Of a DNA stretch of 64,000 nt, positions 1 through 9,236 are shown in pieces. The translations under genes were made by a program, and so were the position numbers. The DNA comes from G963665495 sp963665495 (GTDB lineage: Bacteria; Desulfobacterota; Desulfovibrionia; Desulfovibrionales; Desulfovibrionaceae). The stretch lies in assembly GCA_963665495.1 (NCBI GenBank), contig OY762289.1:4836001-4900000 (forward strand), given 5' to 3'. A model generated the notes under the pieces. That model was not told where the DNA came from and searched no databases. It was given only the letters and a program-made list of their open reading frames with translations. Each line of letters opens with the position of its first letter. Positions within the stretch are counted from its first letter, which is position 1.

Positions 1-2
1 CG

Positions 3-620
3 CGTATCGACGTGCTGCCCAACCTGCTCCCGGACAGGCTCTGGAAGCCTGCCATGCCGACGTGCTCGCCGGATGCGCCCTTGTACGTCGGCTTTGCCGG
101 ATCCGCCACACACACCCAGGACCTCGCCCTGATCGAAGAAGCGCTTACGCATACGGCCGAACGTTTTGGGGACCGTATCCGGATTTTGCTCTTCGGCTGC
201 AGCACTCCAGGCTTGAACCGCCTCCCGCAGGTGCGTATGCTGCCTTTCGACCACAGCTACGCGGCCTTTGCCGCTTCGTTACCCGGCCTGGGGCTGCATA
301 TCGGCCTGGCGCCGTTGCAGGACGACACGTTCAACCGTTGCAAAAGCGACATTAAATGGCAGGAGTACGCGTCCTGCGGCATCTGTGGGATTTTTTCGGA
401 TGTGCCGCCCTATTCCGGACGCGTACGGCACGGAGAAAATGGTTTGCTCGCCCGAGCAAATGTTCAAGACTGGGAACTGGCCCTGACCTCCCTTCTGGAA
501 AACCCCTCCGAATGCCACCGCATGGCCCTTGCCGCGCAGCAGGAGCTGCTTGCAGACGGCGTACTCAGCCTGAGGATAGGCAACTTCCTGTCCACATGGC
601 TGCGGGCGGCCAGGCTCTAA
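3..620 (+). CDS. Glycosyltransferase, C-terminal part (5' end outside the window)
   Basis: The reading frame is already open at the left edge (codons for R-I-D precede the first possible GTG), so this is the 3' portion of a longer gene. About 205 residues are visible. They contain a Rossmann-like C-terminal half with a YVGFAGSATHTQD segment, an acceptor/donor loop ending in KWQEYASCGICGIFSD, and a VRHGENGLLA segment, the arrangement seen in GT-B (family 4-like) glycosyltransferases where the sugar nucleotide binds. The substrate cannot be read from the sequence. It lies 168 bases upstream of the DUF2169 gene on the same strand, with no obvious terminator between them. A role in polysaccharide or protein glycosylation is an inference. 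Confidence 0.75.
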   Translation, partial: RIDVLPNLLPDRLWKPAMPTCSPDAPLYVGFAGSATHTQDLALIEEALTHTAERFGDRIRILLFGCSTPGLNRLPQVRMLPFDHSYAAFAASLPGLGLHIGLAPLQDDTFNRCKSDIKWQEYASCGICGIFSDVPPYSGRVRHGENGLLARANVQDWELALTSLLENPSECHRMALAAQQELLADGVLSLRIGNFLSTWLRAARL

Positions 621-788
621 AAATACAATGCACCTATAAATACTGCCGAACTGCATACGTTCCATGCTCACATTTATTGGAATTTCCAAAGAACCTTTTT
701 CAGAGCTTCTCAGCCCTGCAAGCGCCCGACTTCTCTTCTCCCGCCGGGCCGATAAAATGGATCTTTATCCCTCGGAGGCCCGAGCTTT

Positions 789-3700
789 TTGAAAATTTCC
801 AAGGAAAAGGACATAGCGCTGCTCTTGCAGCCCTTCGGGGTGAAAGACAGCAGTTACCTGGCGGTAAGCGCCTTGCTCTGCTTCGACCTCCTGGAGCCCT
901 GGCGCCTGTACGACGAGCAGGCCCTGTGGCGAACCGTGGAAAGCGAACTCGGCCCCGGCGCGATGCTGGACCCCGGCATGCCCAAGATCCGCAGCGAATT
1001 TCTGGCTGCCGGAAAATGTTATACGCCCAGAGACAGCACGCCGGTTGCAGCTTCCGAGGTGCTGGTGGGCGTGGGCGGCCGCAACAAGCGTTTGTTCGTC
1101 TACGGCGAACGCTACTGGACCCCCAGGGGCGGCCTGTTGCGTACGGAAGGATTCACCGAAATGGCCATAACCTGGGCCAACGCGTTCGGGGGCAAAAGTT
1201 TTGCGCACAATCCCATGGGCAAAGGTCTGGAACCGGTCCCCTTGCCCGACGGCCGGCGCCTGCGGCCGCTGCCCAACATCGAGGACCCGGCCAGGCTTGT
1301 GGGCTCGCCGGATGACCGACCCCAACCCGCCGGATTCGGCCCGCTGGATGTGACCTGGCCGCAGCGCAACGTGAATCTGGGGAGCTACGATACGCGCTGG
1401 CGGCGCGAACGCTGGCCCAATCCGCCCGATGATTTCGATTATGCCTATTACAACGCCGCACCGCCGGACCAGCAGTTCGACGGATTCTTTTCCGGAGAGG
1501 AGCTGATCGAAATCCGCAACATGCATCCGGACCACCAGACCATCCTCTCCGACTTTCCGTCCTACAGGGTCCGTTGTTTCCTGACCCGCAAGTCCGCGCT
1601 CTGGGATCCGGACTCCCATGAGGAAATGACCGAAGTTCCCCTCCATCCCGAGACTCTCTGGCTCTTTCCGGGACAATTGCGCGGTGTGCTGCTGCTGCGC
1701 GGCGCCGTTCCCGTGCTGGACGACGAATACAAAGACGTGGTCCGCGTCTTTCTGGCCAAAGAGGGGCGGGAGGATACGCCCCAAAGCCGCGAATTTTACA
1801 TCCAGATGCAGCAAAAAGCCTTGGACCGCAGTGTTCCCATTGACCAGGAACCTTTGCGGCAGGCCGAAAAGGTCCTGGGCGCGGCCATGAAACAGGCCCG
1901 AAACCTGCCCAAGGAAATCGCCCGAATCCAGAACGCCCTCCTCGGCCGGAGTCCGGTCATGGAGCGTACGCCTCAGGAATACGCCGGTATGGGCGCGCTG
2001 ACACTGACCGGAACACGTACGGTTCTGAATACTTTGGGCTCCACTGCCGACGGTCTGCGTTCGCGCTTCGGCTTTTTGCCTCTGCCGGGCACGCCTTTAC
2101 AAGGGATCGCGGATAAACTCGATCTGGCCGGGCAACGACTGGAACACTCCGTACGGGGGCTTGAAAAAACCGTGGACAGGAGCGCGGCATACAAGCAAGA
2201 GCTTCAGGCCGAGGCTAAAAGCACCTTGGAGCTGTTGCCGGAAACACTGCGCAGCAAGGCCGCAGCCGCGCTTGATCCTCCGCAGCCGCAACCGAGCTGG
2301 AAGCAGACTGCCTTCGCCTTTGCCGTCGACGCGCGCCGGGCTCTGGAGGCCGATCCAAGCGCATTGCAACGCCTGCGGGAACTGGGATTTACGGACCGGA
2401 CCATACGCAACGCCTGGCTGGGGTGGCACCCGGAAGCGCGTACGCTGCCTGCAGCCGAATGGGGATTGGATACGGAAACCTGGGGCGAGGAACTCACCTT
2501 GCCGGCTGGCCTGGTGATCCCCTGGTTCATGGGCAGGGACACTGCCGGACTGGCGTTCTGGAACGAGACGGGCGAGACTGTTCTGAACGGCTCGCAAACC
2601 AGCGCACGACTGCTGCCAGCAGCCACGCCGGAAAGCCCGGTGATCGTGGGGCCGGACCATCTGCAGGCTCTGTATCTCGAACAGGAGATCGGCGACGCCT
2701 GCCATGTTCTGGTGCTCTCCTCTCCGGAGGGCGTATTGGACCGGACAAGCGCCGAGGTGCTGGCCGCCAGCGCGGAACAATCTTTTCCCCTGGCCGTGCT
2801 TTTCCCAACGCGTACGCTGAAAGCGGCTCTTGAACCCTGGCGCCAGGTCTATGCCAATGCCCGGGCCCTGGTGCTGCCCAAGGGGAAAACGCTTTTTGAG
2901 GCCAGAGCCAAGGGCCTCGACCTTCGGTCGTTTTGTATGACGGCCTTTTCCAAGGAATTCGCCCATAGCCACCGCCTGTCGCCCGACCTTTCCGGCGGCG
3001 GCGCACGAGAACTGCCTGATCCACTGCAGGGACTGGACCTGAAAAAAACCACCGACGCCCTGATGGAACAGAGTAATACGCGCTTTGCGCCCTTGAAAAA
3101 ACAGCTCGCCGCGGAGGCGGAGCTGCTGCTCGAGCAGGCCATGGCGGAAATCGCCGCACACTGTCCGGAATTCGGAGCGGACCCCCAGGCCGTATTGCAG
3201 GCAGCACGCGAAAAACCCCAACCGAGCCTGGACGAGCTGGGACGCCGGGTGCAGGAACAACTTGCAGCCCAGCGCGAATCCCTGGCCGCTTCCGGAAAGC
3301 TGACGCCCGAACAGGATGCGTTTTTTGCCAAGGCCCGTGAGGACGTCCGCGACATGGCTGAAAAGGCGGAGACCGGGCTGCAGCGTGAGATGCAGCGTCT
3401 GGAGGCCGGTAAAAAGGATCTGGAAACCAACAAGACTCTGGCCCGGGGCATGGCAGCCAGACTGGCGGTCCAGGGCATGGACCCGGAACGGATGCGGCAG
3501 CTCAGTCGGGAGGAAGTGCGCCAGCGGCTGCGCGACAGAAAGCCCCTGGCCGGGGCCAAAATGGCCGGTCTGGATCTGTCCGGATTCAATTTTTCAGGCT
3601 GCGACCTGAGCGGCGCGGACCTGCGCAAGGCCAGGCTGGTCGGAGCGCGTTTCGACCATGCGGATCTCAGCCGGGTGCTGGGGCAGGAGGCGGATTGCAC

Positions 3701-4502
3701 CGGAGCTGTATTCCGCGCCGCCAGACTGGACCGCGCCATTTTCAGCCAGGCCAGTTTCGTACGGGCGGACCTGCGCACGGCCAGCTGCGCGCGGACCTTG
3801 TTTACAGGAGCGGACCTGCGGGAGGCCGATGCGGGCGCCGCGACATTCGATATGGCCATGCTGCAGGATGCGGATCTGACCAATACGTGCTTTTCCCGAG
3901 CCACGCTGCGGATGTGCGCACTGACAAACGCACGCGGAGCCAGAGTCCGCTTTGATCATGCGCAGCTGACCAAATGCCTCCTACGAAACATGCTCCTGGA
4001 CAACGCGGATTTCGGACGCGCGCGCGTCTTTCAGACCATGCTCTGGGGCGTACGGGGCCGGCAGGTCAGTTTTCTGGGCGCGGACCTGACCAAAGCCCGT
4101 ATGGGGGGCAACAGCGTGCTTCACGGCGCGGACTTCACCGGTGTGGAAATGCTTCAGGCCTGTTTTCGTGAATCCGACCTGCGTGGAGCGCTGTTTCGCG
4201 GCGCACGGCTTGACGGCAGCCTGTTTGAGTCCTGCTGCCTGGTGGAGGGCGATTTCTACCGCTCCACAGCCCGTAAGTGCCGTTTCACCACTTGTGATCT
4301 GGAATACGCGGATATGCGAGCCATGAACCTGCTGCAGGGTTCCCTGCGCAAATCCCGGCTCGTACGTACGAATTTGGGCGGATCGAATTTGTTTGGCGTG
4401 GATTTCTACAAGTCCGTGATCAGCGGCAGCGTGTTCAAATTTTCCAACCTCAGGCGGACCCTGCTGCAAGACCGTACGGAGCTGCTCGATGACGCGAAAT
4501 GA
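789..4502 (+). CDS. DUF2169 domain protein with internal primase/TOPRIM-like region and C-terminal pentapeptide repeats (T6SS accessory type)
   Basis: 1237 residues. The TTG start is chosen because GGAGG lies 10 bases upstream (774-778). Residues 1-330 match the DUF2169 family (LQPFGVKDSSYLAVS near the start, then GGKSFAHNPMGKG and a P-D-DFDYAYYNAAP segment), proteins usually encoded beside type VI secretion VgrG/PAAR cargo genes. Residues about 515-720 look like a degenerate DnaG-type primase/TOPRIM core: LGWHPEAR, then LPAGLVIPWF, then VIVGPDHLQALYLEQEIGD, then PKGKTLFEARAKGLDLRSF. The TOPRIM Glu and DxD residues are not preserved. Residues 755-900 are a charged, probably coiled-coil, linker. 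Residues 920-1230 are A(D/N)LXX pentapeptide repeats forming a predicted quadrilateral beta helix. It overlaps the next gene by 14 bases. A loader or adaptor role for a secreted effector is inferred from the family and neighbours. Confidence 0.85.
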   Translation: MKISKEKDIALLLQPFGVKDSSYLAVSALLCFDLLEPWRLYDEQALWRTVESELGPGAMLDPGMPKIRSEFLAAGKCYTPRDSTPVAASEVLVGVGGRNKRLFVYGERYWTPRGGLLRTEGFTEMAITWANAFGGKSFAHNPMGKGLEPVPLPDGRRLRPLPNIEDPARLVGSPDDRPQPAGFGPLDVTWPQRNVNLGSYDTRWRRERWPNPPDDFDYAYYNAAPPDQQFDGFFSGEELIEIRNMHPDHQTILSDFPSYRVRCFLTRKSALWDPDSHEEMTEVPLHPETLWLFPGQLRGVLLLRGAVPVLDDEYKDVVRVFLAKEGREDTPQSREFYIQMQQKALDRSVPIDQEPLRQAEKVLGAAMKQARNLPKEIARIQNALLGRSPVMERTPQEYAGMGALTLTGTRTVLNTLGSTADGLRSRFGFLPLPGTPLQGIADKLDLAGQRLEHSVRGLEKTVDRSAAYKQELQAEAKSTLELLPETLRSKAAAALDPPQPQPSWKQTAFAFAVDARRALEADPSALQRLRELGFTDRTIRNAWLGWHPEARTLPAAEWGLDTETWGEELTLPAGLVIPWFMGRDTAGLAFWNETGETVLNGSQTSARLLPAATPESPVIVGPDHLQALYLEQEIGDACHVLVLSSPEGVLDRTSAEVLAASAEQSFPLAVLFPTRTLKAALEPWRQVYANARALVLPKGKTLFEARAKGLDLRSFCMTAFSKEFAHSHRLSPDLSGGGARELPDPLQGLDLKKTTDALMEQSNTRFAPLKKQLAAEAELLLEQAMAEIAAHCPEFGADPQAVLQAAREKPQPSLDELGRRVQEQLAAQRESLAASGKLTPEQDAFFAKAREDVRDMAEKAETGLQREMQRLEAGKKDLETNKTLARGMAARLAVQGMDPERMRQLSREEVRQRLRDRKPLAGAKMAGLDLSGFNFSGCDLSGADLRKARLVGARFDHADLSRVLGQEADCTGAVFRAARLDRAIFSQASFVRADLRTASCARTLFTGADLREADAGAATFDMAMLQDADLTNTCFSRATLRMCALTNARGARVRFDHAQLTKCLLRNMLLDNADFGRARVFQTMLWGVRGRQVSFLGADLTKARMGGNSVLHGADFTGVEMLQACFRESDLRGALFRGARLDGSLFESCCLVEGDFYRSTARKCRFTTCDLEYADMRAMNLLQGSLRKSRLVRTNLGGSNLFGVDFYKSVISGSVFKFSNLRRTLLQDRTELLDDAK

Positions 4503-5541
4503 GTTGCTAGCGATTCTGGCCCAACACGGCACTGTGGAAGGCGCAGACCTTTCCGGAATGAACCTGCGCGGCACCGATCTGTCCAACGGCCGCTTCACGG
4601 ACTGTTCGCTGGCCGGAACGGATCTTTCCGGCGCGCTGCTCCGCAAGGCCCGTTTTTTTCGCTGCAACTGCGGCAAGGCGCTCTTTGAAAACTGCGACCT
4701 GACCAAGGCAGACCTGCGTGATAGCGCCATGGCTGAAACCGTCTTTTACCGGTCCCGGCTGCATATGTCTCTGGTAAACGGCACCAGTCTGCGCGGCGCG
4801 GATTTTTCCCAAGCCCGGATCGGCTGGTCACAACTGCAGCAGGTTGATCTGCGTGATACGCATTTTGTTCAGTCCGGGTTGGAAAAATGCATCCTGCAGG
4901 ACTGCGACTGCAGCGGGGCGGATTTTCGCCGTGCTACCCTTGACCGGGTGGCTTTTAAAAAAGTCCCTTTTACCGGTGCGCAATTTCAGGAGGCGGACTT
5001 GCAGAAGGTCTTTCTGCGCGGCTGCAATCTGGAAGAACAGGATTTCAGCAACATGCGGCTGTTCTGCGTGCAGCTGGACCAGGCCAACCTGCGCGGAACG
5101 GTCTTTGCCGGTGCGGACCTGCGGATGTCCAATTTCTCCGGATCGGACCTGTACCAGGCGGATTTCAGCAACAGCCTCGCTTCCGGCTGCAGCTTTTCGG
5201 GCGCGCGTATGGGTGAAACCACTTTTGCCCAGGCTGATCTCGAACAGTCTGTCTTCAGCAACTGTAAAGCGGCATTCACGGATTTCACGGAAGCCAACCT
5301 GCGCCAGGCACGCTTTGACGCCGCAAGCTGCCGCTGCGCGCGCTTTGTGGGTTCGGACAGCAGCTACGCGGATTTTACCCGTGCCGACATCTCGGGCGCG
5401 GACTTCCGGGGCGCGGACCTGACCATGGCCAACATGCACGATGTCACGGACAAGGACACCCGCCTGGCCCTGGCAAAACGCCTGGCCATTCAGCCCAAGG
5501 ACCGCGAGCTTTTCGAAGCCGAGCATTGGAAACCAGCGTAA
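4489..5541 (+). CDS. Pentapeptide-repeat protein
   Basis: 350 residues, almost entirely tandem pentapeptide repeats of the A(D/N)LXX type (for example GADLSGMNLRGTDLSNGRF near the N-terminus and GADFRGADLTMANM near the end), predicting a long right-handed beta helix. The ATG lies inside the last codons of the DUF2169 gene, so translation is probably coupled. No signal peptide or catalytic motif is visible. Between a DUF2169 protein and a PAAR-like protein it is most simply a partner or effector of that secretion module. Pentapeptide proteins can also be gyrase-interacting (Qnr/MfpA-like), but the genomic context does not suggest that here. Confidence 0.85.
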   Translation: MTRNELLAILAQHGTVEGADLSGMNLRGTDLSNGRFTDCSLAGTDLSGALLRKARFFRCNCGKALFENCDLTKADLRDSAMAETVFYRSRLHMSLVNGTSLRGADFSQARIGWSQLQQVDLRDTHFVQSGLEKCILQDCDCSGADFRRATLDRVAFKKVPFTGAQFQEADLQKVFLRGCNLEEQDFSNMRLFCVQLDQANLRGTVFAGADLRMSNFSGSDLYQADFSNSLASGCSFSGARMGETTFAQADLEQSVFSNCKAAFTDFTEANLRQARFDAASCRCARFVGSDSSYADFTRADISGADFRGADLTMANMHDVTDKDTRLALAKRLAIQPKDRELFEAEHWKPA

Positions 5542-5616
5542 TTGGTGCTAATGATATCGTAATGACCGCGTGGGGGACTGTGCAGGCCCCTGCAATCTTC
5601 ACGGAGGCAATGCCCC

Positions 5617-6015
5617 ATGTTCATGCTTACCAAGGGCCCTGGCACCGTCCTGGCCTTTCCCGATGTCTGCCGGACTCCTCCTGTTGGAGCTGCGGTGCCC
5701 TACCCAAATATCGTTCGTACGCCCACCACGTCGCAAACCGCCGATCAGGTAATCGTGGAGGGCGCTCCAGCCCTGCACCAGCTTTCCGAAGGGCAGGTCA
5801 GCAGTGGCAATACGGCCGGCCGTTTCAAAGGCGTTGTATCGGGCGAGGTGGGGGGACGCTGTCTGTTTCTGGGCGGTTGTTCGTCCGTTCTCGTGGACGG
5901 CGCTCCCGCTCAGCGAGTCAGCAGTGTTTCAGCCCAGAATGCCTCGGGCATGCAGCCCAACGCCCAGGGAATGGCAGTGGGGCCCAGCCAGACCACCGTG
6001 CTGACTTTGGGCTGA
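5617..6015 (+). CDS. PAAR-like protein (DUF4150 type), T6SS spike tip
   Basis: 132 residues, preceded by a good GGAGG ribosome site about 8 bases from the ATG. The sequence has the DUF4150/PAAR-like pattern: an N-terminal PDVCRTPPVGAAVPYPNI segment, then short glycine-rich turns (GRFKGVVSGEVGG, FLGGCSSVLVDGAPA) and a C-terminal PSQTTVLTLG. In known systems such proteins cap the VgrG trimer at the tip of the type VI secretion needle and carry effectors. It is the last gene of the DUF2169-pentapeptide-PAAR set. No VgrG, Hcp or sheath gene lies within the window. Confidence 0.85.
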   Translation: MFMLTKGPGTVLAFPDVCRTPPVGAAVPYPNIVRTPTTSQTADQVIVEGAPALHQLSEGQVSSGNTAGRFKGVVSGEVGGRCLFLGGCSSVLVDGAPAQRVSSVSAQNASGMQPNAQGMAVGPSQTTVLTLG

Positions 6016-6184
6016 TTCTCTCGATCTTTCACAGGCTGTTTCCACTTCCTTGCGCTTTTTCTGCACAGCGTGTTCACTTTTTATTCTGCTTCTGTTAATC
6101 TGAAAGACGGAATGAGATTTCCGTCAAATGATGCGCCCGGGTCTAGACGCATATTGGCGGTGCGATGTCTGCCAGGGAGCGCAC

Positions 6185-9148
6185 ATGAAGCAAAGTACTC
6201 GCACGAATGGCAAGCTGAACGGACTTGCCATGGACCGCGTAGCCGAGTTGGAAGCCGAACTTGCTATGGAACGCAAGCAGGTGGATGCATTATCAAGGAA
6301 TCTGCAGAAAAGCCGGGCAGAATACAAAAACCTATCCCGCATGCTGCATGCGGCCCAGAGAACCCAGACTGATCTGCAGGAACAGTTACGAATCCGTCAT
6401 TATGAACTGGGCGAACGCGTCAAGGAACTTCACTGCCTGTATTCCATTTCCCGCCTGTTCGAAGACAGAGACCGCAGCAAAACGGCTATTTTCAAAGGCA
6501 TTGTGGATGCCATCCCGCCCTCCTGGCAATACCCGGAACTGACCTCGGCGCGCATAGTGTACGCAGACGGCGAAGTCTGCAGCGAATCGTTTCAGATAAG
6601 CCCCTGGAAGCTCAGTGCTCCCATCAAGGTTTTCGACAATCACTTCGGCGAACTGGAAATCTACTATAGCGCGGAAAAACCCGAAATGGACGAAGGGCCT
6701 TTTCTGCTGGAGGAGCGCGAACTGCTCAACGAGCTGGCGCGACGCCTGGGCGTGCATCTAGAACGGCTTGAGGTTGAAGAAAGCGCCAGGGACCACGAAC
6801 TCGCCTATCGGGAATTGTTCGAACTCGGCCTTATCGGCATGGCCATCATCGACCCGAAAGATAGGCACTGGCTGGAGATCAACGACCGGCTGTGCGGCAT
6901 GCTGGGCTATACGGCAGACGAGCTGCACTTTCTGAACCTTGCGGACATTACGCATCCGGATGACGTCCTTGCCGGGCTGCGTGAATTTGAGAAGGTGCTT
7001 TCCGGCCAGGAAAACGGTCATCTCGCCGACAGGCGTTTCATCCGTAAAGACGGTTCAGTCTTCCACGCGACCATGTCGTTGCGGGCTGTTTTCTCCTCAC
7101 AAGGCGCCGTACGCCGGGTCTATGCCCTGCTTTACGACATCACGGACCGGGTCCTGGCCGAACAACGGCTGGTCCAGAGCCAGCTCATGGTGCAGCATAT
7201 TTTCGACACCATCGATGTGGGCCTTTGCCTGGTGGGCAAAGATCAACGCGTCGTTCGTACCAATGCCACCTTTGCCAAACTGATGCGCCTGGAAAGCTCC
7301 ATCGTGGGAAAGGACCTCTACGACGCGCTGGCCGGGGTATACGTGCCCAAAGAATTCTGCCCTGTGCAACGGGCTTTTGTGAACCGCAGGGTCGAACGGA
7401 CGGAACACCGCATCTTCTACCCCAACGAAGGCGAACGCTGGTTCGAAGTCCATGGCTATCCCCTGAGCGACAGCGGCAACGAGGGCGACGTCGTCATGCT
7501 GCTCCGTGAGATCACGCAGCAGAAAAAGATCCAGTCCGCCCTGTCCGAACGGCTGGATTTCATCCAGACGCTGATAAACGCCGTACCCAACCCGATTTTC
7601 TACAAGGACAGCAGCGGCGTCTACCTGGGCTGCAATCGCGCCTACGAAGAATTCATGCAGCTGCATTCAAAAGAACTTGTCGGCCAGACCGCCTACGGGA
7701 TCGCTCCCTACGACCTGGCAGCTCATTATGAAGAACGCGACAAGGAACTGCTCAAAAAGCCCGGAGTGCAGATTTATGAATCCAGTATCCGCCGCGGGGA
7801 CGGTATTCTGCGAGAGGTGCTGTTCTACAAGGCCACCTATGGCAAATACGCCAACAATCCCACAGGCATCGTTGGTGTGATAGTCGACATCACGGACCGG
7901 AAAGAAACGGAAGAGACCTTGAGGGAAAACGCGGCATTTCTGCAGGTGGTGCTGGAAAGCATCAAGACCTCGCTGATTATTGTCGATGCGGAATCTCTTG
8001 AAATTGTGGACGTCAACAGCGATGCGGAAAAACTGACCGGCTACTCGAAGCAGGAACTGCTCGGCCAGAAATGCGTCAAGCTGCTCTCCGGATTCAACAG
8101 TTGTCCGCCGCAGGCCGCGGATTGCACCAGCTGCCCCTATGAAGAAGGCAGGCAAATGCACAATGTTGAGGACACGCTGCGGCGACCGGACGGCCGGACC
8201 GTGCCGGTGCTGCGCTCGGTGCTGCCCGTAACCCTCAAAGGCCGCAGGCACATGGTGGAAATAGCCTTTGACCTGACCGAGCACAAGGCACTGGAACAGC
8301 AGCTCATCTATACGCAAAAGCTCGAATCCATAGGCCACCTGGCCTCGGGCCTGGCCCATGAAATTAACCACCCATTGCACGCAGTAGGTGAAAACATTCA
8401 TACGGCGCTCAAAAAGCATTCGGCGTTGAGTTCCTTGCTTGAAATCCTCCTGGCCGAACATCAGGCCCGCTCCTGCAGTCCGTCCCAAAATACCGATACT
8501 GCCTGGGACAAGGCGGAGTCCATGCTGCAGGAGTTGGATCCGAAGGCCTGCAGCGATGAGATTCCCGCTGCCCTGCGCCAGGCTGCCGAAGGTATGGGCC
8601 GTTTGGCTGAGATCATTCACGGATTGACCAAATTTTCCGGCAGCGCCTCGGATAGCCGCAAACCCGCGGATCTGAACGAAGCCATAGAAAACACCCTCAT
8701 GGTCTCGCGAAGCGAATGGCAGTACCTGGCCGAAGTTTTTACGGACCTGGACCCCAAACTTCCCCTGGTTACCTGCCGCCTGAGCGATTTCAATCAGGTT
8801 CTGCTGAACCTGCTCGTATCTGCAGCCAAAAACATTGAACTTGCAAACCCCAAAGAAAAGGGCCGCATCGAAATACGTACCCGCAAACAGGGAAAACAAG
8901 CCGTAATCACGATTCAGGACACGGGCGGCACTGCTGCGGGATGGGAATCAGCTCCGCAGGGAGCTGACTCGTTACTGAACGCGCGCCAACAAGACATCCA
9001 CTACCTGGATGAGCTGTCCATCGCCCGCAATGTGGTTGTGAAGACCCTGGGCGGCAGTCTGGATGTGGACGTTCTGAAGAATACGGGCACTTCCGTTACG
9101 GTGCGGCTGCCCTTCGACGCCAGACCATTGCCCGAACAACAGAGCTGA
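6185..9148 (+). CDS. Multi-PAS sensor histidine kinase with degenerate ATPase domain
   Basis: 987 residues from the ATG at 6185, preferred over the in-frame ATG at 6128 because AGGGAG sits 5 bases before it. Order of domains: coiled coil (about 20-70), a GAF-like or uncharacterised N-terminal region (75-200), PAS domains at roughly 205-320, 325-445, 450-570 and 575-700, a HisKA helix with the phospho-accepting His725 in AHEINHPL, and a HATPase fold at 790-980. No transmembrane helix is seen, so it is likely cytoplasmic. The PAS4 region carries a Cys cluster (CVKLLSG...CPPQAADCTSCP), possibly redox or metal responsive. In the ATPase domain the N-box Asn is Ser879 and the G2 glycine box reads YLDELS, so ATP binding or autophosphorylation may be impaired. 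No response regulator is adjacent. Confidence 0.85.
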   Translation: MKQSTRTNGKLNGLAMDRVAELEAELAMERKQVDALSRNLQKSRAEYKNLSRMLHAAQRTQTDLQEQLRIRHYELGERVKELHCLYSISRLFEDRDRSKTAIFKGIVDAIPPSWQYPELTSARIVYADGEVCSESFQISPWKLSAPIKVFDNHFGELEIYYSAEKPEMDEGPFLLEERELLNELARRLGVHLERLEVEESARDHELAYRELFELGLIGMAIIDPKDRHWLEINDRLCGMLGYTADELHFLNLADITHPDDVLAGLREFEKVLSGQENGHLADRRFIRKDGSVFHATMSLRAVFSSQGAVRRVYALLYDITDRVLAEQRLVQSQLMVQHIFDTIDVGLCLVGKDQRVVRTNATFAKLMRLESSIVGKDLYDALAGVYVPKEFCPVQRAFVNRRVERTEHRIFYPNEGERWFEVHGYPLSDSGNEGDVVMLLREITQQKKIQSALSERLDFIQTLINAVPNPIFYKDSSGVYLGCNRAYEEFMQLHSKELVGQTAYGIAPYDLAAHYEERDKELLKKPGVQIYESSIRRGDGILREVLFYKATYGKYANNPTGIVGVIVDITDRKETEETLRENAAFLQVVLESIKTSLIIVDAESLEIVDVNSDAEKLTGYSKQELLGQKCVKLLSGFNSCPPQAADCTSCPYEEGRQMHNVEDTLRRPDGRTVPVLRSVLPVTLKGRRHMVEIAFDLTEHKALEQQLIYTQKLESIGHLASGLAHEINHPLHAVGENIHTALKKHSALSSLLEILLAEHQARSCSPSQNTDTAWDKAESMLQELDPKACSDEIPAALRQAAEGMGRLAEIIHGLTKFSGSASDSRKPADLNEAIENTLMVSRSEWQYLAEVFTDLDPKLPLVTCRLSDFNQVLLNLLVSAAKNIELANPKEKGRIEIRTRKQGKQAVITIQDTGGTAAGWESAPQGADSLLNARQQDIHYLDELSIARNVVVKTLGGSLDVDVLKNTGTSVTVRLPFDARPLPEQQS

Positions 9149-9236
9149 ATCTTTTGATGAAATCCGGAAAGATCTTTTGAATAAGTTGGAGCGTCTTAAG
9201 CTTGAAAATGAGCCTTATTTCAAAACAAAAACTACC

